64,000 nt of DNA from JAGPUQ01 sp963708735 (GCA_963708735.1 CAVPTW010000027.1:36802-100801), one strand, 5' to 3'; numbered from the stretch's first letter, positions 40,880 to 50,299 are shown. The notes: generated by a model from the letters alone, not told the origin. Numbers and translations are program-made.

Positions 40880-40912
40880 AAAAGGGCTCCGACTGATGTC
40901 GGGGCCCTTTTT
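40880..40912 (+). terminator. rrn operon terminator
   Basis: AAAAGGGCTCCGAC, TGAT loop, GTCGGGGCCCTTTTT: a 10-base GC stem with one T-G pair extended by A-T pairs and ending in a T run. Confidence 0.92.
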
Positions 40913-41071
40913 CATTTTTGCCTTCCGCAAAACTAATCTATCCCTGTGGCTGGCCCTTGCGGAAGGCCGCAAACGTCCCGTTCGCTCGAACGGTTCGCGC
41001 AACTGAATGCAATCCATACAAGCGTCACACGCTAGACTGGGCGCTATGAGCTGCTGCTTCGGTGTTGCGCA

Positions 41072-42310
41072 ATGAAGTTCCCGCATAACAGAACCATTCC
41101 GGCTGGCGACAAGAACCCGGTGTTCGCGCTGCCCTTGAGTATCTGGATCCTCGGTCTGGGTTCGCTCTTCATGGATATGTCGTCCGAGTTGATTCACTCT
41201 CTGCTCCCCCTCTTCATGGCTTCGGGACTCAGCGCATCGGTGGCGACCATCGGTTTCGTCGAGGGCATCGCCGAAGCTACCGCCGCCGTCACCAAGGTGT
41301 TTTCCGGGTCGCTCAGCGACTGGCTCGGCAAACGCAAGTTTCTGATGATTTTGGGGTATGGGCTCGCCGCTCTGACCAAGCCGGTGTTCCCGCTCGCCGG
41401 CTCGGTGGCCTGGGTACTGGGCGCCCGTTTTGCCGACCGTCTCGGTAAGGGCATTCGCGGGGCGCCTAGAGATGCTTTGGTCGCCGATATTACTTCGCCC
41501 CCACTACGTGGCGCTGCCTACGGCTTGCGACAGGCACTCGATTCGGTGGGCGCTTTCGCCGGTCCGTTGCTCGCGATTGCCGGCATGGCCTGGTTCGCTA
41601 ACGATTTTCGCGCTGCCATGTGGCTGGCGGTGCCGCCTGCCTTCATCGCCGTGGCGCTGCTGATGCGCTATGTCCGCGAACCCGAATCGAAAGCCTCCGG
41701 TGCCAGGGTACGGGAATCGCTGGCATTGCGCGATGCGTGGCAACTGCCGCGGCGTTTCTGGCAGGTGGTGTCGCTGGGAGCCGTGTTTACACTCGCGCGT
41801 TTCAGCGAAGCATTTTTGGTACTGCGCGCCCGGGATGTTGGCTTCGAGCTGATGCTGGTACCGGTGGTAATGGTGGTAATGAATGTGTTCTACGCTCTGT
41901 GCGCTTACCCGGCCGGGGCTGCCGCCGATCGCCATCGGCCCCGCACTTTGCTGTTGCTGGGGCTCACGGTCTTGATTGTGTCCGACCTGTTGCTCGCGGT
42001 GGCCGCTGGGCCCGTATCGATGCTGGCTGGCGCTGCGCTGTGGGGAATCCACATGGCGCTTACCCAGGGTTTACTCGCCAAACTGGTCGCCGATACAGCG
42101 CCCGCTCGGTTACGCGGGACGGCCTTTGGCATCTTCAATCTGGTCAGCGGTGGTGCCCTGCTCGCTGCAAGTACGATTGCAGGTATGCTCTGGGGAGCGC
42201 TGGGCGCTCCTGCCACGTTTATGGCAGGAGCCGTATTTGCCGGCGCAGCAGCGGCAGGGTTGCTGGGATATCGAACTCAGCCCTCCGCGGGCACGGACTC
42301 CGGGAGCTGA
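41072..42310 (+). CDS. MFS transporter
   Basis: 412 residues with about 12 membrane helices. The loop 2-3 signature is GSLSDWLGKRKFLMILG, and there is a second motif LADRLGKGIRGAPRDAL-like stretch at about 119-133 (FADRLGKGIRGAPRDAL). The family is widespread next to unrelated genes and its substrate is not predictable. It stands alone between the rrn terminator and the convergent acvB gene. Confidence 0.85.
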   Translation: MKFPHNRTIPAGDKNPVFALPLSIWILGLGSLFMDMSSELIHSLLPLFMASGLSASVATIGFVEGIAEATAAVTKVFSGSLSDWLGKRKFLMILGYGLAALTKPVFPLAGSVAWVLGARFADRLGKGIRGAPRDALVADITSPPLRGAAYGLRQALDSVGAFAGPLLAIAGMAWFANDFRAAMWLAVPPAFIAVALLMRYVREPESKASGARVRESLALRDAWQLPRRFWQVVSLGAVFTLARFSEAFLVLRARDVGFELMLVPVVMVVMNVFYALCAYPAGAAADRHRPRTLLLLGLTVLIVSDLLLAVAAGPVSMLAGAALWGIHMALTQGLLAKLVADTAPARLRGTAFGIFNLVSGGALLAASTIAGMLWGALGAPATFMAGAVFAGAAAAGLLGYRTQPSAGTDSGS

Positions 42311-42360
42311 GCAGGTGGCCGTGATCCGGCGGCGGCGGTCGGGACATCAATCCCACCGCC

Positions 42361-43740
42361 TCATTCAGTGGCTTTCGAGCTTGGATGAGCGGGAGTCGCC
42401 GCCGCCATGTGAGCCCGGATCGCGTCGGCGATCAGGGGGTAACGGTGGTCGAAATGGTGGTCCCCAGGGCGCTCAATGCGGGTGATATTGCCCGCGCCCG
42501 GATCTGTACACAGGCTGTCGGCGTATTCGTTGGCACCGTAGACGCACAGTACCTTGGTGGCCGGGATGCACACCAGCTCCGGCAGTATTGGCTTGGCCCG
42601 GTGATTGCTTTTGCCAAGCCAACCGGAGATCGTGACCTCGAAGCTGGCGGCGCGTCCGGGGGCGAGAAGCGCAACCGTCACTACGCGCTGTTGCCATTCC
42701 TCCGGCAGACGGTTGTAAGCGAACGGGAGCACTTCAGCGCCGAATGAGTAGCCGATCAGCGCCACCCGCTGGACGTTCCAGAGAGAGCGATAATGCTCGA
42801 GGATACGTACCAGGTCCGCGGCGGTGCGCTCGGGACTGCGTTGGTGCCAGAAGTAGCGCACCGCGTCGACGCCGATGACGGGGGTGCCTTGCTCCGCCAG
42901 CAATCCACCGATGGTCTTATCGAGGTCGCGCCAGCCCCCGTCGCCGGAGTAAATCACCGCGAGCGTGTCTGTGGGGTGGCGCGCCGGTAATTCCACCACC
43001 TGCAGATCGGTGATGGACTGCGACTGCGGCGGGTGCACGGCTTCCAGCGCGTCCAGGGTATCGACCGCTGCTTTGTCAAAGCGACCACTCGCCACCAATT
43101 GCGGTGGGCTGTCGGGGTTGTTCTCCTTGATGGCGCGCAAAAACGGATCGTCGTCCGCACCGCCAACCACATGCCAGAGCGCGCTAACCGGCGCGGGGCT
43201 CAGGGTGATCTGGCCGTTGGCGTCGGGTGCACTCGATATCCCGCACAGTTCTACGCCAAAGGGCAGTTGCGTGTTTGGCGTGTCCGTGACAGCGCCGGCA
43301 AAGGTGAGCGAGGGCGCCTGGGCCAGCAGCGCGTAGACGAGATCTGTCCCAGTCCCGTGGCCCACGAGCAGGGGTGGCTCGAGATCTTCGAGCCCGTAGC
43401 GCCGCCCCAGGTAATTGGCATGCCAGTTGATGATGCCGGCGATATCGACGCACTGCTCCTTGCGGGCGAGTGCGCCGGCCGCAAACTGTGCCACATCGAC
43501 GCGCGCCACCAGGGCGCCGTGATCCACCAGCTTGCGCACGGCGGCGTCCAGCTCCTCATCGTTCGCCGTACCAAACGCAAACACCAGCCGGCGTATTGAT
43601 CCAGCGGGCCGCTGCACACGATAGGCGCCCAAATCGTCGCTGCGCAGGCTTACTGCCGGCGGCGGCTGGTCGCAGGCAGTCAGTGTAGCCAGCATGGCTA
43701 CAACCAGGTATCTGAGCATTTGAGTCACGGGATACGCCAT
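42361..43740 (-). CDS. acvB: AcvB/VirJ-type lipoprotein hydrolase, likely aminoacyl-phosphatidylglycerol hydrolase
   Basis: 459 residues from the ATG in a TGATG overlap with mprF; the frame is open far upstream inside mprF but without homology. A signal peptide ends in the lipobox LTAC (Cys 23), so it is probably a periplasmic lipoprotein. The N-terminal half carries a degenerate GHGTG; the C-terminal VirJ domain has the nucleophile in GYSFGAEVLPFAYNRLP and a His in GDHHFDHRYP. The two-part length fits AcvB (about 460), not VirJ (about 230). In Agrobacterium and Rhizobium AcvB hydrolyses lysyl-phosphatidylglycerol made by LpiA/MprF. Its position behind mprF supports the same job. Confidence 0.88.
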   Translation of the reverse strand: MAYPVTQMLRYLVVAMLATLTACDQPPPAVSLRSDDLGAYRVQRPAGSIRRLVFAFGTANDEELDAAVRKLVDHGALVARVDVAQFAAGALARKEQCVDIAGIINWHANYLGRRYGLEDLEPPLLVGHGTGTDLVYALLAQAPSLTFAGAVTDTPNTQLPFGVELCGISSAPDANGQITLSPAPVSALWHVVGGADDDPFLRAIKENNPDSPPQLVASGRFDKAAVDTLDALEAVHPPQSQSITDLQVVELPARHPTDTLAVIYSGDGGWRDLDKTIGGLLAEQGTPVIGVDAVRYFWHQRSPERTAADLVRILEHYRSLWNVQRVALIGYSFGAEVLPFAYNRLPEEWQQRVVTVALLAPGRAASFEVTISGWLGKSNHRAKPILPELVCIPATKVLCVYGANEYADSLCTDPGAGNITRIERPGDHHFDHRYPLIADAIRAHMAAATPAHPSSKATE

Positions 43741-46397
43741 CAGTTGGGAGTGAACACGCGGCTGTAGCCGCCGGCGATGAGTGCCGAGATGTCGAGCAGT
43801 AACAAGCGCGGCGACATCTGGTACGGATATGCCAGGTAGGCGCCGCGCCACTCGGGCTGAAACTTCTCCTTGTAGCGACGCAGCCCCTTGTAGTTGTAAA
43901 ACCGGTTGCCGTATTCGTAGGCCAGGCGAGCGAAGCGCTCCGCCGGACGGGCGTATTCGTTCTCGCCGACTCCGGCCAGTGGCGCGATTCCGAGGTTGAA
44001 CCAGCCATAGCCGGCGTCGCGCGCGTATTCCATCAGGCGCACGAACAGAAAATCCATGCAGCCCGGCGGCGCGGCGGTCCCGTGACGCATCAGGTCGATA
44101 CTCAGTTCCTGATGCTGGCGATAATCCGGCATCAGGCTCGCGAACGCGACTATTGCCCCTGCGCGGCGTACCACGGCGATCGGCGCCTGACTCAGGTAAG
44201 GGCGTTCGAAACGGCCGAGTGAAAAACCTTTCTCGGCCGTTTTTTTGCCCAGCCATTGCTCGGATATGCCTTGCAGCTCGGCCCAGGTTGCTTCTGGCAA
44301 CGGGTGTTCGAGCATACTGAATTCCAGCCCCTCGCGGGCGGCGCGATTGACGGCCGTGCGCAGGTCGTCGCGCTTTTTGCCGCGCAGCGAGAAGTCAGCC
44401 AGCGGTACCAGCGCCTGCTCGCCCAGCTTGAACAGCCCGAAGCCGTGGTCGTGATACAGGTGCAAGTTGGTTTCGCTGACTTCGTAAAACACAGGCACGC
44501 AGCCGTAGCGGTCGGCAAACTGACGAAACGCCAGTACCGCACCTTCCACCGCCGAGGGCGCGCCGGCCGGATCGCCAAGCGCCACCAACCGGTTGCGAAT
44601 GGCACCGTAGGCGATCAGTGCATCGCGCTCCGGCGTGTAGAACAGGTATTTGTCGCCAAGCAAGGTGAGGTGGGCGAATTCATGACCGCCTTGGGTGGCA
44701 TAGAAAATCCGCGCCTGTTCAAGCGCCGCGTCATCGGGTCGGAGCAGGCGCGGCTTGGGCATCGAAAACGCCAGCCAGCCGAGCATGCCGATCGCGGTCA
44801 CCATGACCACCAGCAGGCTGCGCGCAAAGCGCGGCGCGTGTGCGCCGGGCGCGACTTGCAGCAGGCTTGCGGCCCAGGCTTCGTCCCCGTAAAGCGCCGC
44901 TCCCAGCCAGGCGTAACCGCCCAGCGCCGCCAGCAGCGCCACCAGCCACATCAGGTTGCGGCGACTGAGCAGAGGGTAGGCGTGCCGGTCGAAACTTTTG
45001 CGGCGCGTGACGAGCAGCGCGGCGACGGCGAGCAAATAGATGGCCTCTTCGTAGTCGAGGCCTTTGACCAGACTCAGCAGCGCTCCGGCGAGCAGTACCA
45101 GCAGGGTGAGTTGATAGGCGCGCCTCACTTCGCCGGCGATGCCGCGCGACAGACTCAGCAGAACCACGCCGGCCACCACCGACAGCAGGTGGGAGCCTTC
45201 CACCACCCTGTGCGGCAGGTAGTCGTGCAGCAGCGCGCTGCGCTCGGTCAGGGTCGGATAGGCGGCCGACACCAGCAGCACTACGCCCGCCAGAAAAGTG
45301 AGGTAGCCCAGCAGACGTACGCCCAGAGCTCCAATCAGCTCCACCGGCAGACGCAGCACCCCGAACAGGGGATGTGCTTCGGCGCGGCGCAGTATACGCA
45401 CGAACAGGCTTTCGTCGGGAACGAACAGCCGTGCGCCGATGGCGAGCCCAAGCAGGGCAGGTACCAGGTAATAGCTCAGACGAAATAGTAATACCCCAGC
45501 GAGCACGCCTTCCTGCGCGTAGCCGAGCCGACTCAGGATCACCAGCAGCGTGCCATCCAGTACGCCCAAGCCGCCGGGTACCTGGCTGGCAATGCCGGCG
45601 GTGGCGGCGAGCGCGAAGGCAACGAGCAGTTCTTCCGGATCGGGCCTGACACCAGCGAGCGCGAGCGCTGCGCCCAGCACAACCAACGCCAACGCCCATT
45701 CGGCGAACGAAATCGCAATCAGCTCCAGGCGCAGGCCGGCAGTGAGAGGCGGCAGTTCGTGAAAAAAACGCCGGTGCAGTGCGCCGCTGCCGGTGACCAG
45801 GAAAAATGCCGGCACATAGACCGCAAAGGTGGCCAGCACCAGCTGCGGCACGCCATGGGGCAACGGCAGGGTGGTTGCCTGCTGCACAGCGATGGCGAGT
45901 GCCACCGCGCAGAGTCCGCCCAGGCCAACCGGGACTGCCAGCAGTTGCACGCCGGCGTAGACCGCGATGGTGCGTCCGCTGACGCCCTCCCTTGAGAGGG
46001 CAAGATAACGTACGCCGCTCCCGGCCATGCCGGACAATCCGAGCAGGTTGGCCAGCGTGCAGGCCGGCCAGGCGTAGCGCAGTACCTCCCGGTGTGGCAG
46101 CCCGACTTCGAGCCAGCGGCTCAGCAACAGGTCGTAGCCACACATGACCAGAACCGCGAGTAGAGCGAGCAGCTCGAGGCCGATAAGGTCGATGTCGTTG
46201 AGATTGCGGGTGATGTGGTGCAGCGTGTGCAGATCCAGTCCGCTCAGTTCGCGCCAGCCCTGCCAGCCGACCAGCGCCAGCGCCACGGTCGGCCAGAGCG
46301 TGCGCAACGCGCGTAGCCAGCGCCACCGCGCTGCCTGCTGAGCATTAGCAAACGGCAGGGCATCGTCGTTTTGAAGTAGCGGTGTGCGCGCGCTCAA
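43740..46397 (-). CDS. mprF: MprF, aminoacyl-phosphatidylglycerol synthase/flippase
   Basis: 885 residues from a TTG in a TTGA overlap with the DUF1003 gene. The N-terminal 500 or so residues are polytopic (flippase domain). A soluble C-terminal synthase domain follows (about 540-870) with ISEQWLGKKTAEKGFSLGRF and DLMRHGTAAPPGCMDFLFVR. It transfers lysine or another amino acid from aminoacyl-tRNA to phosphatidylglycerol and flips it, reducing surface negative charge and raising resistance to cationic peptides and acid. Confidence 0.95.
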   Translation of the reverse strand: MSARTPLLQNDDALPFANAQQAARWRWLRALRTLWPTVALALVGWQGWRELSGLDLHTLHHITRNLNDIDLIGLELLALLAVLVMCGYDLLLSRWLEVGLPHREVLRYAWPACTLANLLGLSGMAGSGVRYLALSREGVSGRTIAVYAGVQLLAVPVGLGGLCAVALAIAVQQATTLPLPHGVPQLVLATFAVYVPAFFLVTGSGALHRRFFHELPPLTAGLRLELIAISFAEWALALVVLGAALALAGVRPDPEELLVAFALAATAGIASQVPGGLGVLDGTLLVILSRLGYAQEGVLAGVLLFRLSYYLVPALLGLAIGARLFVPDESLFVRILRRAEAHPLFGVLRLPVELIGALGVRLLGYLTFLAGVVLLVSAAYPTLTERSALLHDYLPHRVVEGSHLLSVVAGVVLLSLSRGIAGEVRRAYQLTLLVLLAGALLSLVKGLDYEEAIYLLAVAALLVTRRKSFDRHAYPLLSRRNLMWLVALLAALGGYAWLGAALYGDEAWAASLLQVAPGAHAPRFARSLLVVMVTAIGMLGWLAFSMPKPRLLRPDDAALEQARIFYATQGGHEFAHLTLLGDKYLFYTPERDALIAYGAIRNRLVALGDPAGAPSAVEGAVLAFRQFADRYGCVPVFYEVSETNLHLYHDHGFGLFKLGEQALVPLADFSLRGKKRDDLRTAVNRAAREGLEFSMLEHPLPEATWAELQGISEQWLGKKTAEKGFSLGRFERPYLSQAPIAVVRRAGAIVAFASLMPDYRQHQELSIDLMRHGTAAPPGCMDFLFVRLMEYARDAGYGWFNLGIAPLAGVGENEYARPAERFARLAYEYGNRFYNYKGLRRYKEKFQPEWRGAYLAYPYQMSPRLLLLDISALIAGGYSRVFTPN

Positions 46398-46921
46398 GTC
46401 GGCATTGCTCCGGCGGAGGAGGTCTGCGCGGGACCTCGCTCCGCCATCGCGTCAAGATGGCTTTCGAGATGACGTAGCCGGCGGTCGATGTCCCGCACCG
46501 CGAGTTCGGCACGCACGTTGACCTCGTGGTCGACCTCGGCCGCCAGCCGGTCGCGTTCCGCTGCCCGGTTCTGGGACATCATGATGATCGGAGCCTGGAT
46601 CGCTGCCAGCATGGACAGCAGCAGGTTCAGAAAAATGAACGGGTAAGGATCGAACGCGCGCAACGGCCCCAGGATTTCCGTGTTGAGCACAGCCCATATC
46701 ACCAACAGCGCTAAAAATATCAGGATGAACGGCCAGGACCCGCCAAAGGCGGCAATGGCATCCGACGCCCGCTCACCGAAGGTTCGGCGATCATGAAATT
46801 CCTGCTCAGGATTGCGTACGCGATGGGCTATGCGGGTGACGATTTCGCGTTCCTGGCTGGACAGACTCTGCCATTGGTCACCCAGCAGGCGTCGCACCAT
46901 GCGGTCGGGATCCACGGACAT
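46394..46921 (-). CDS. DUF1003 membrane protein
   Basis: 175 residues. The ATG at MSVDPDRMVRRLL sits behind GGAGGA. A DUF1003 core of two membrane helices (WPFILIFLALLVIWAVLNTE and FIFLNLLLSMLAAIQAPII) lies between RTFGERASDAIAAFGGS and MSQNRAAERDR. The C-terminal helix is charged and coiled-coil-like. The function of DUF1003 is unknown. The gene overlaps the channel gene by 44 bases upstream and mprF by 4 downstream. Confidence 0.9.
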   Translation of the reverse strand: MSVDPDRMVRRLLGDQWQSLSSQEREIVTRIAHRVRNPEQEFHDRRTFGERASDAIAAFGGSWPFILIFLALLVIWAVLNTEILGPLRAFDPYPFIFLNLLLSMLAAIQAPIIMMSQNRAAERDRLAAEVDHEVNVRAELAVRDIDRRLRHLESHLDAMAERGPAQTSSAGAMPT

Positions 46922-47453
46922 CAGGGTTCCTCCGTTGGTAGTCGGGTTGGTTGTGAGTGGCGACTGCGATCCGCGCTTGATTGGCGGAGTCTCCGGGACA
47001 TGGATGTCCTCTGATGAGAGCCTCCGGGACCGTTTGCAGATCGGCCCAATAGCGCTGTACCGCCACGTAAGTATAGGACCCCGACCAGCCAATCAGCAGC
47101 AGCCCGATCAAAGGTTCGAGACTGGCGATCAGGCGCAGATCGCCGGTTGGATAGACATCACCCAGCCCGAGCGTGGTAAAGGTTTCCGCGGACAGGTAAA
47201 AATATTGCGCGGCGTGGGGGTACGATGCACCCACCAACGCGCCCAGACCCAGGGTATGGCCGAGATACATGGCCAGCGCGTAAAGAAGAATTTCGGCGAG
47301 ATGTGCGGCCACGACGCTGAAAATGACGACCAACACGGCGCGCCGATGCCGCTCGACACGCGCTGCGTAGGTGCCGATGAAACCCAGGGCTTCGTAGGGG
47401 AATAACACACAGGTGACGATCAGAATCAGCGAGGCGGAGCAGGCATAGAGCAT
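46878..47453 (-). CDS. two-TM potassium-channel-like protein
   Basis: 191 residues. Three or four hydrophobic segments are present, with the pore signature ETFTTLGLGDVYPTG (about residues 90-104); TLGLGD corresponds to the K+ filter TxGxGD with Leu in place of the usual Tyr/Phe. The C-terminal 45 residues are hydrophilic and overlap the DUF1003 start by 44 bases, so they may not be conserved. It is first in the channel-DUF1003-mprF-acvB operon. Confidence 0.85.
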   Translation of the reverse strand: MLYACSASLILIVTCVLFPYEALGFIGTYAARVERHRRAVLVVIFSVVAAHLAEILLYALAMYLGHTLGLGALVGASYPHAAQYFYLSAETFTTLGLGDVYPTGDLRLIASLEPLIGLLLIGWSGSYTYVAVQRYWADLQTVPEALIRGHPCPGDSANQARIAVATHNQPDYQRRNPDVRGSRPHGATPAG

Positions 47454-47585
47454 GGTGGCGGGATAGACTCCTTGGTTGGCGTATCGCGCGACCGGGGGGG
47501 CACACCCTGTGCCAGGTGGATGGCTCGCGGGTGGTTCGACATCCGTTGTGGGCTAATCGTTCGGAGGGAGATGGGCTCGGGCTGA

Positions 47586-47613
47586 AAAATGCGCAGGGCA
47601 GGCTTCCCTGCGC
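47586..47613 (-). terminator. second leftward terminator
   Basis: Minus strand: GCGCAGGG, 7-base loop, CCCTGCGC, then ATTTTTC. Eight-base stem with a short T run. Confidence 0.6.
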
Positions 47614-47664
47614 CGATGGGGCGCGGTGTTGCTGGTGGGGGCCGTGGGCGGCCAGAGCGAGGGT

Positions 47665-47696
47665 AAAAAAACGGCGGGGCAAGCCCCGCCGAAAAA
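47665..47696 (-). terminator. intrinsic terminator of the first flavin oxidoreductase
   Basis: Minus strand: CGGCGGGGC, TT loop, GCCCCGCCG, then seven T. About 85 bases after the stop of the gene at 47780. Confidence 0.85.
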
Positions 47697-47779
47697 GGTT
47701 GGCAACATTGTCCTCGCTGGCCGCAAAGCTTCCGGCAGTATTCTGAAGGAGCGACGCTGCTCCTGCGTTCGGTGGTTGA

Positions 47780-48880
47780 TCAGGCGGCCCGGTAGCCCGG
47801 TGCCTCCCAGTTCCGGACGACGGGTACTACCTGTTCGGCAAACAACTTCATGCTCTTCTTGGCGTATTCGTAGGGCATGCCCGCAAAGCTGAAGCTGCAA
47901 TTGATGTCCATGGCGCCGATGATGTTCTGGATATGCTCGATCTTCTCCAGGCACTGGGCGGGGGTGCCCCAGATCTGGAGATCGGCGAACTGGCGGCCCA
48001 TGGCAGAATCCCCGATGTTGCGCATTGCCTTGGCGGCCTCGTGGTAGAAGTCGTAGGCGCCCTTGCCCCGGTCGCCGAAATGCTCGCCCTTCATTTCGTA
48101 GTGAACCATGGCGGAAATCCAGTAATCCGACATGTAGTGGTAGGCCATGTCAGCGGCTTTTTTCGGGTCCTTGTCGCAGATCACGAACAGATTGGCGCTG
48201 GTGGGCGGCGGCGCCTTGCCGCCCTGCTCCTTGCGGTAGAACTCGCGCCAGCGCTCGATTTCCTGGGCGCGTTTTTCCCAAGGCCCGATGGCAAACGTCA
48301 TGATGGAACCGCCCAGTTTGGCCGCGTGGGGCGCGGTGTCCGGCGACATGGAGACGATGAAGGTGCGGTCACGGAAGCTCTTGAAGGGCCGCGGGCGAAT
48401 CTCGCGGCGCTCCTGCCGGAAGTATTTTCCGCTGCCTTCCATGAAGCCGGTTTCCAGCGCTTCGAGCACCATGGCCGCCATTTCGTTCATGCGGTCGCGG
48501 GATTCCGCCATGTCGATGCCGAAGCCGTCGTACTCGATCTTGGCAAGACCCCGGCCCATGCCGAGCAGCACACGGCCCTTGGACATGTTGTCCAGCATGG
48601 CGATGTCGGTCGCTACCCGGATCGGATCCTTGTGCCAGGGCAGGATGATCGCCGCCGTGCCGAGCTTGATGGTTTTGGTCTGGCCCGCCACGAAGGCGAG
48701 GAATTCGGGGATGTTCGGACACAGGGTGTAGTCGGTGAAATGATGTTCCACCGCCCACACCGAGTCGAGCCCGAGCGGTTCCGACATCAGCGCGATGTCG
48801 AGCTCGTTCTGGTACATCTCGTAATCGCTCTGCGGCAGATTCGGGTGATTCTGAAACAGCATCAATTGACCGACTTTCAT
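47780..48880 (-). CDS. luciferase-like (LLM) flavin-dependent oxidoreductase 1
   Basis: 366 residues from the ATG at MKVGQLMLFQNHP behind a GGAG; upstream in-frame codons lack homology. It is a bacterial-luciferase-like TIM barrel (SVWAVEHHFTDYTLCPN, KLGTAAIILPWHKDPIRVA, GMGRGLAKIEYDGFGID). It is a close paralogue of the gene at 49202-50299. The flavin could be FMN or F420; the substrate is unknown. Confidence 0.9.
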   Translation of the reverse strand: MKVGQLMLFQNHPNLPQSDYEMYQNELDIALMSEPLGLDSVWAVEHHFTDYTLCPNIPEFLAFVAGQTKTIKLGTAAIILPWHKDPIRVATDIAMLDNMSKGRVLLGMGRGLAKIEYDGFGIDMAESRDRMNEMAAMVLEALETGFMEGSGKYFRQERREIRPRPFKSFRDRTFIVSMSPDTAPHAAKLGGSIMTFAIGPWEKRAQEIERWREFYRKEQGGKAPPPTSANLFVICDKDPKKAADMAYHYMSDYWISAMVHYEMKGEHFGDRGKGAYDFYHEAAKAMRNIGDSAMGRQFADLQIWGTPAQCLEKIEHIQNIIGAMDINCSFSFAGMPYEYAKKSMKLFAEQVVPVVRNWEAPGYRAA

Positions 48881-49201
48881 GGCGCTGACTCCTGCATACC
48901 AAAGTTGTGGTGGGGTGATGAAACAGCAACTGAGGCGAATGGTAGTGAGTACCCGAGGCGCGGCGCTACCCGAAAGCGGCAATTGGCTGATCCAGCGCAA
49001 CTGGCCTGGAGCGGAGAGAGTCGGTTTGCCACTGGAGGCGCTTTAGCGTGGAGGCCTGGCACGGTGGTTATTCGGTGTGCCCTCCCGGCGGTGAGCTATG
49101 GCGGTGAACGGTTTCTTGGCGAGCTTTACCTCGGGAAAATACAGCGGTCTGAATAAAAAAGGGCGGCCCAGGCCGCCCTTAATACACGGGAGCAGTTGGA
49201 C
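48881..49201. other. 321-base gap between the two LLM paralogues
   Basis: It holds the terminator of the right-hand gene near 49155 and presumably the promoter of the left-hand gene. I see no coding potential. Confidence 0.6.
49155..49182 (-). terminator. intrinsic terminator of the second flavin oxidoreductase
   Basis: Minus strand: AAGGGCGGCC, 2-base loop, GGCCGCCCTT, then further T. It lies 20 bases after the stop at 49202. Confidence 0.88.
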
Positions 49202-50299
49202 TCAGCCGGCGGCCTTGCGCTCGGCCCAGCCATTTTTCAGTACCGGCAGCACTTTCTCGCCGAACAGCTGCATGCTCTTCTTGGCCTGGTCATAGGGCAG
49301 GCCGGAATAGCTGAAAGTGACGTTCACGTCGATGTCGCCGACCAGATCCTCGATCCCCTTGATCTGTTGCAGGATCTGATCCGGGGTGCCGTAGACCTGG
49401 CAGTTGGTGAACATCTTTCCCATACCCTCGTCGCCGATGTGGCGCATGGCTTCGGCGGACTTGGCGTAGTGGTCGTACTGACCACCACCCTTGCCGGCGA
49501 AGTGGTCGCCTTTCATTTCGTAGTGGGCAGTGGCGGTGTGCCAGTAGCCTGCCATGTATTTGTGAGCCGTGTCATGAGCGCGACTGGCATCGGTGTCGCA
49601 ATAGGCGATCACGTTGGCGACCGAGGGCGGTGCCTTGCGGTTCCAGTTCTGCTCGTACAGCTCACGCCAGGCATCGATATCGGGCTTGCGCTTTTCCCAG
49701 GGGCCGATGGCAAAGGTCATCAGGGCGCCGCCGAGCTTGGCTGCGTGGGGTACGGTGTCGGGCGACATCGACACCACATAGGTGCGGTCTTCGAAGCTGC
49801 GCAACGGGCGCGGACGAATCTCCCGACGCTCCTGTTTGAAGTATTTGCCATTGCCTTCCATAAAGCCGGTGTTGAGACCCTGCAGAATCATCTCCGCCGC
49901 TTCGTTCATACGGCCACGGGATTCTTCCATGGGGATACCGAACCCGTCGTATTCGACCTGCGCGAGACCGCGGCCGAAGCCGGCCAGGGCGCGGCCCTGG
50001 GACAGGTTGTCGAGCAGCGCGAAATCGGTCGCCACGCGCAGCGGATCCTTGTGCCAGGGCAGAATCACCGCGGCGGTGCCGAGTTTCAGTTTCTTGGTGC
50101 GGCCGGCCATGTAGGCGAGGAATTCGATGATGTTGGGAGACAGCAGATAGTCAGTGAAGTGGTGTTCGGTACACCAGATCGAGTCGAAGCCGAGGGCTTC
50201 GGTCATGTCGGCGATCGCCAGTTCATTCACATAGACTTCGGCGTCCGTCATCGGCAGCCAGGGGTGGTTCTGGAAAAACATCAGATTTCCGACTTGCAT
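49202..50299 (-). CDS. luciferase-like (LLM) flavin-dependent oxidoreductase 2
   Basis: 365 residues from an ATG behind GAGGATCC. The sequence is highly similar to oxidoreductase 1 along its whole length (SIWCTEHHFTDYLLSPN, KLGTAAVILPWHKDPLRVA, SMSPDTVPHAAKLGGALMTF), so the pair arose by duplication. Each has its own terminator, so they are separate transcripts. Substrate unknown. Confidence 0.9.
   Translation of the reverse strand: MQVGNLMFFQNHPWLPMTDAEVYVNELAIADMTEALGFDSIWCTEHHFTDYLLSPNIIEFLAYMAGRTKKLKLGTAAVILPWHKDPLRVATDFALLDNLSQGRALAGFGRGLAQVEYDGFGIPMEESRGRMNEAAEMILQGLNTGFMEGNGKYFKQERREIRPRPLRSFEDRTYVVSMSPDTVPHAAKLGGALMTFAIGPWEKRKPDIDAWRELYEQNWNRKAPPSVANVIAYCDTDASRAHDTAHKYMAGYWHTATAHYEMKGDHFAGKGGGQYDHYAKSAEAMRHIGDEGMGKMFTNCQVYGTPDQILQQIKGIEDLVGDIDVNVTFSYSGLPYDQAKKSMQLFGEKVLPVLKNGWAERKAAG

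Larger units (their letters stand above)
47454..47779. other. 326-base gap with two leftward terminators
   Basis: No gene. It holds two intrinsic terminators for the minus-strand flavin oxidoreductase to the right and probably the promoter of the channel-mprF operon at its left end, where I see no clear -10/-35. Confidence 0.7.

Noticed and set aside
40920..40967. Inverted repeat GCCTTCCGCAA / TTGCGGAAGGC after the rrn terminator
   Set aside because: The arms are perfect (11 bases) but the 26-base loop and lack of a T run make it weak as a terminator, and no other role is supported.
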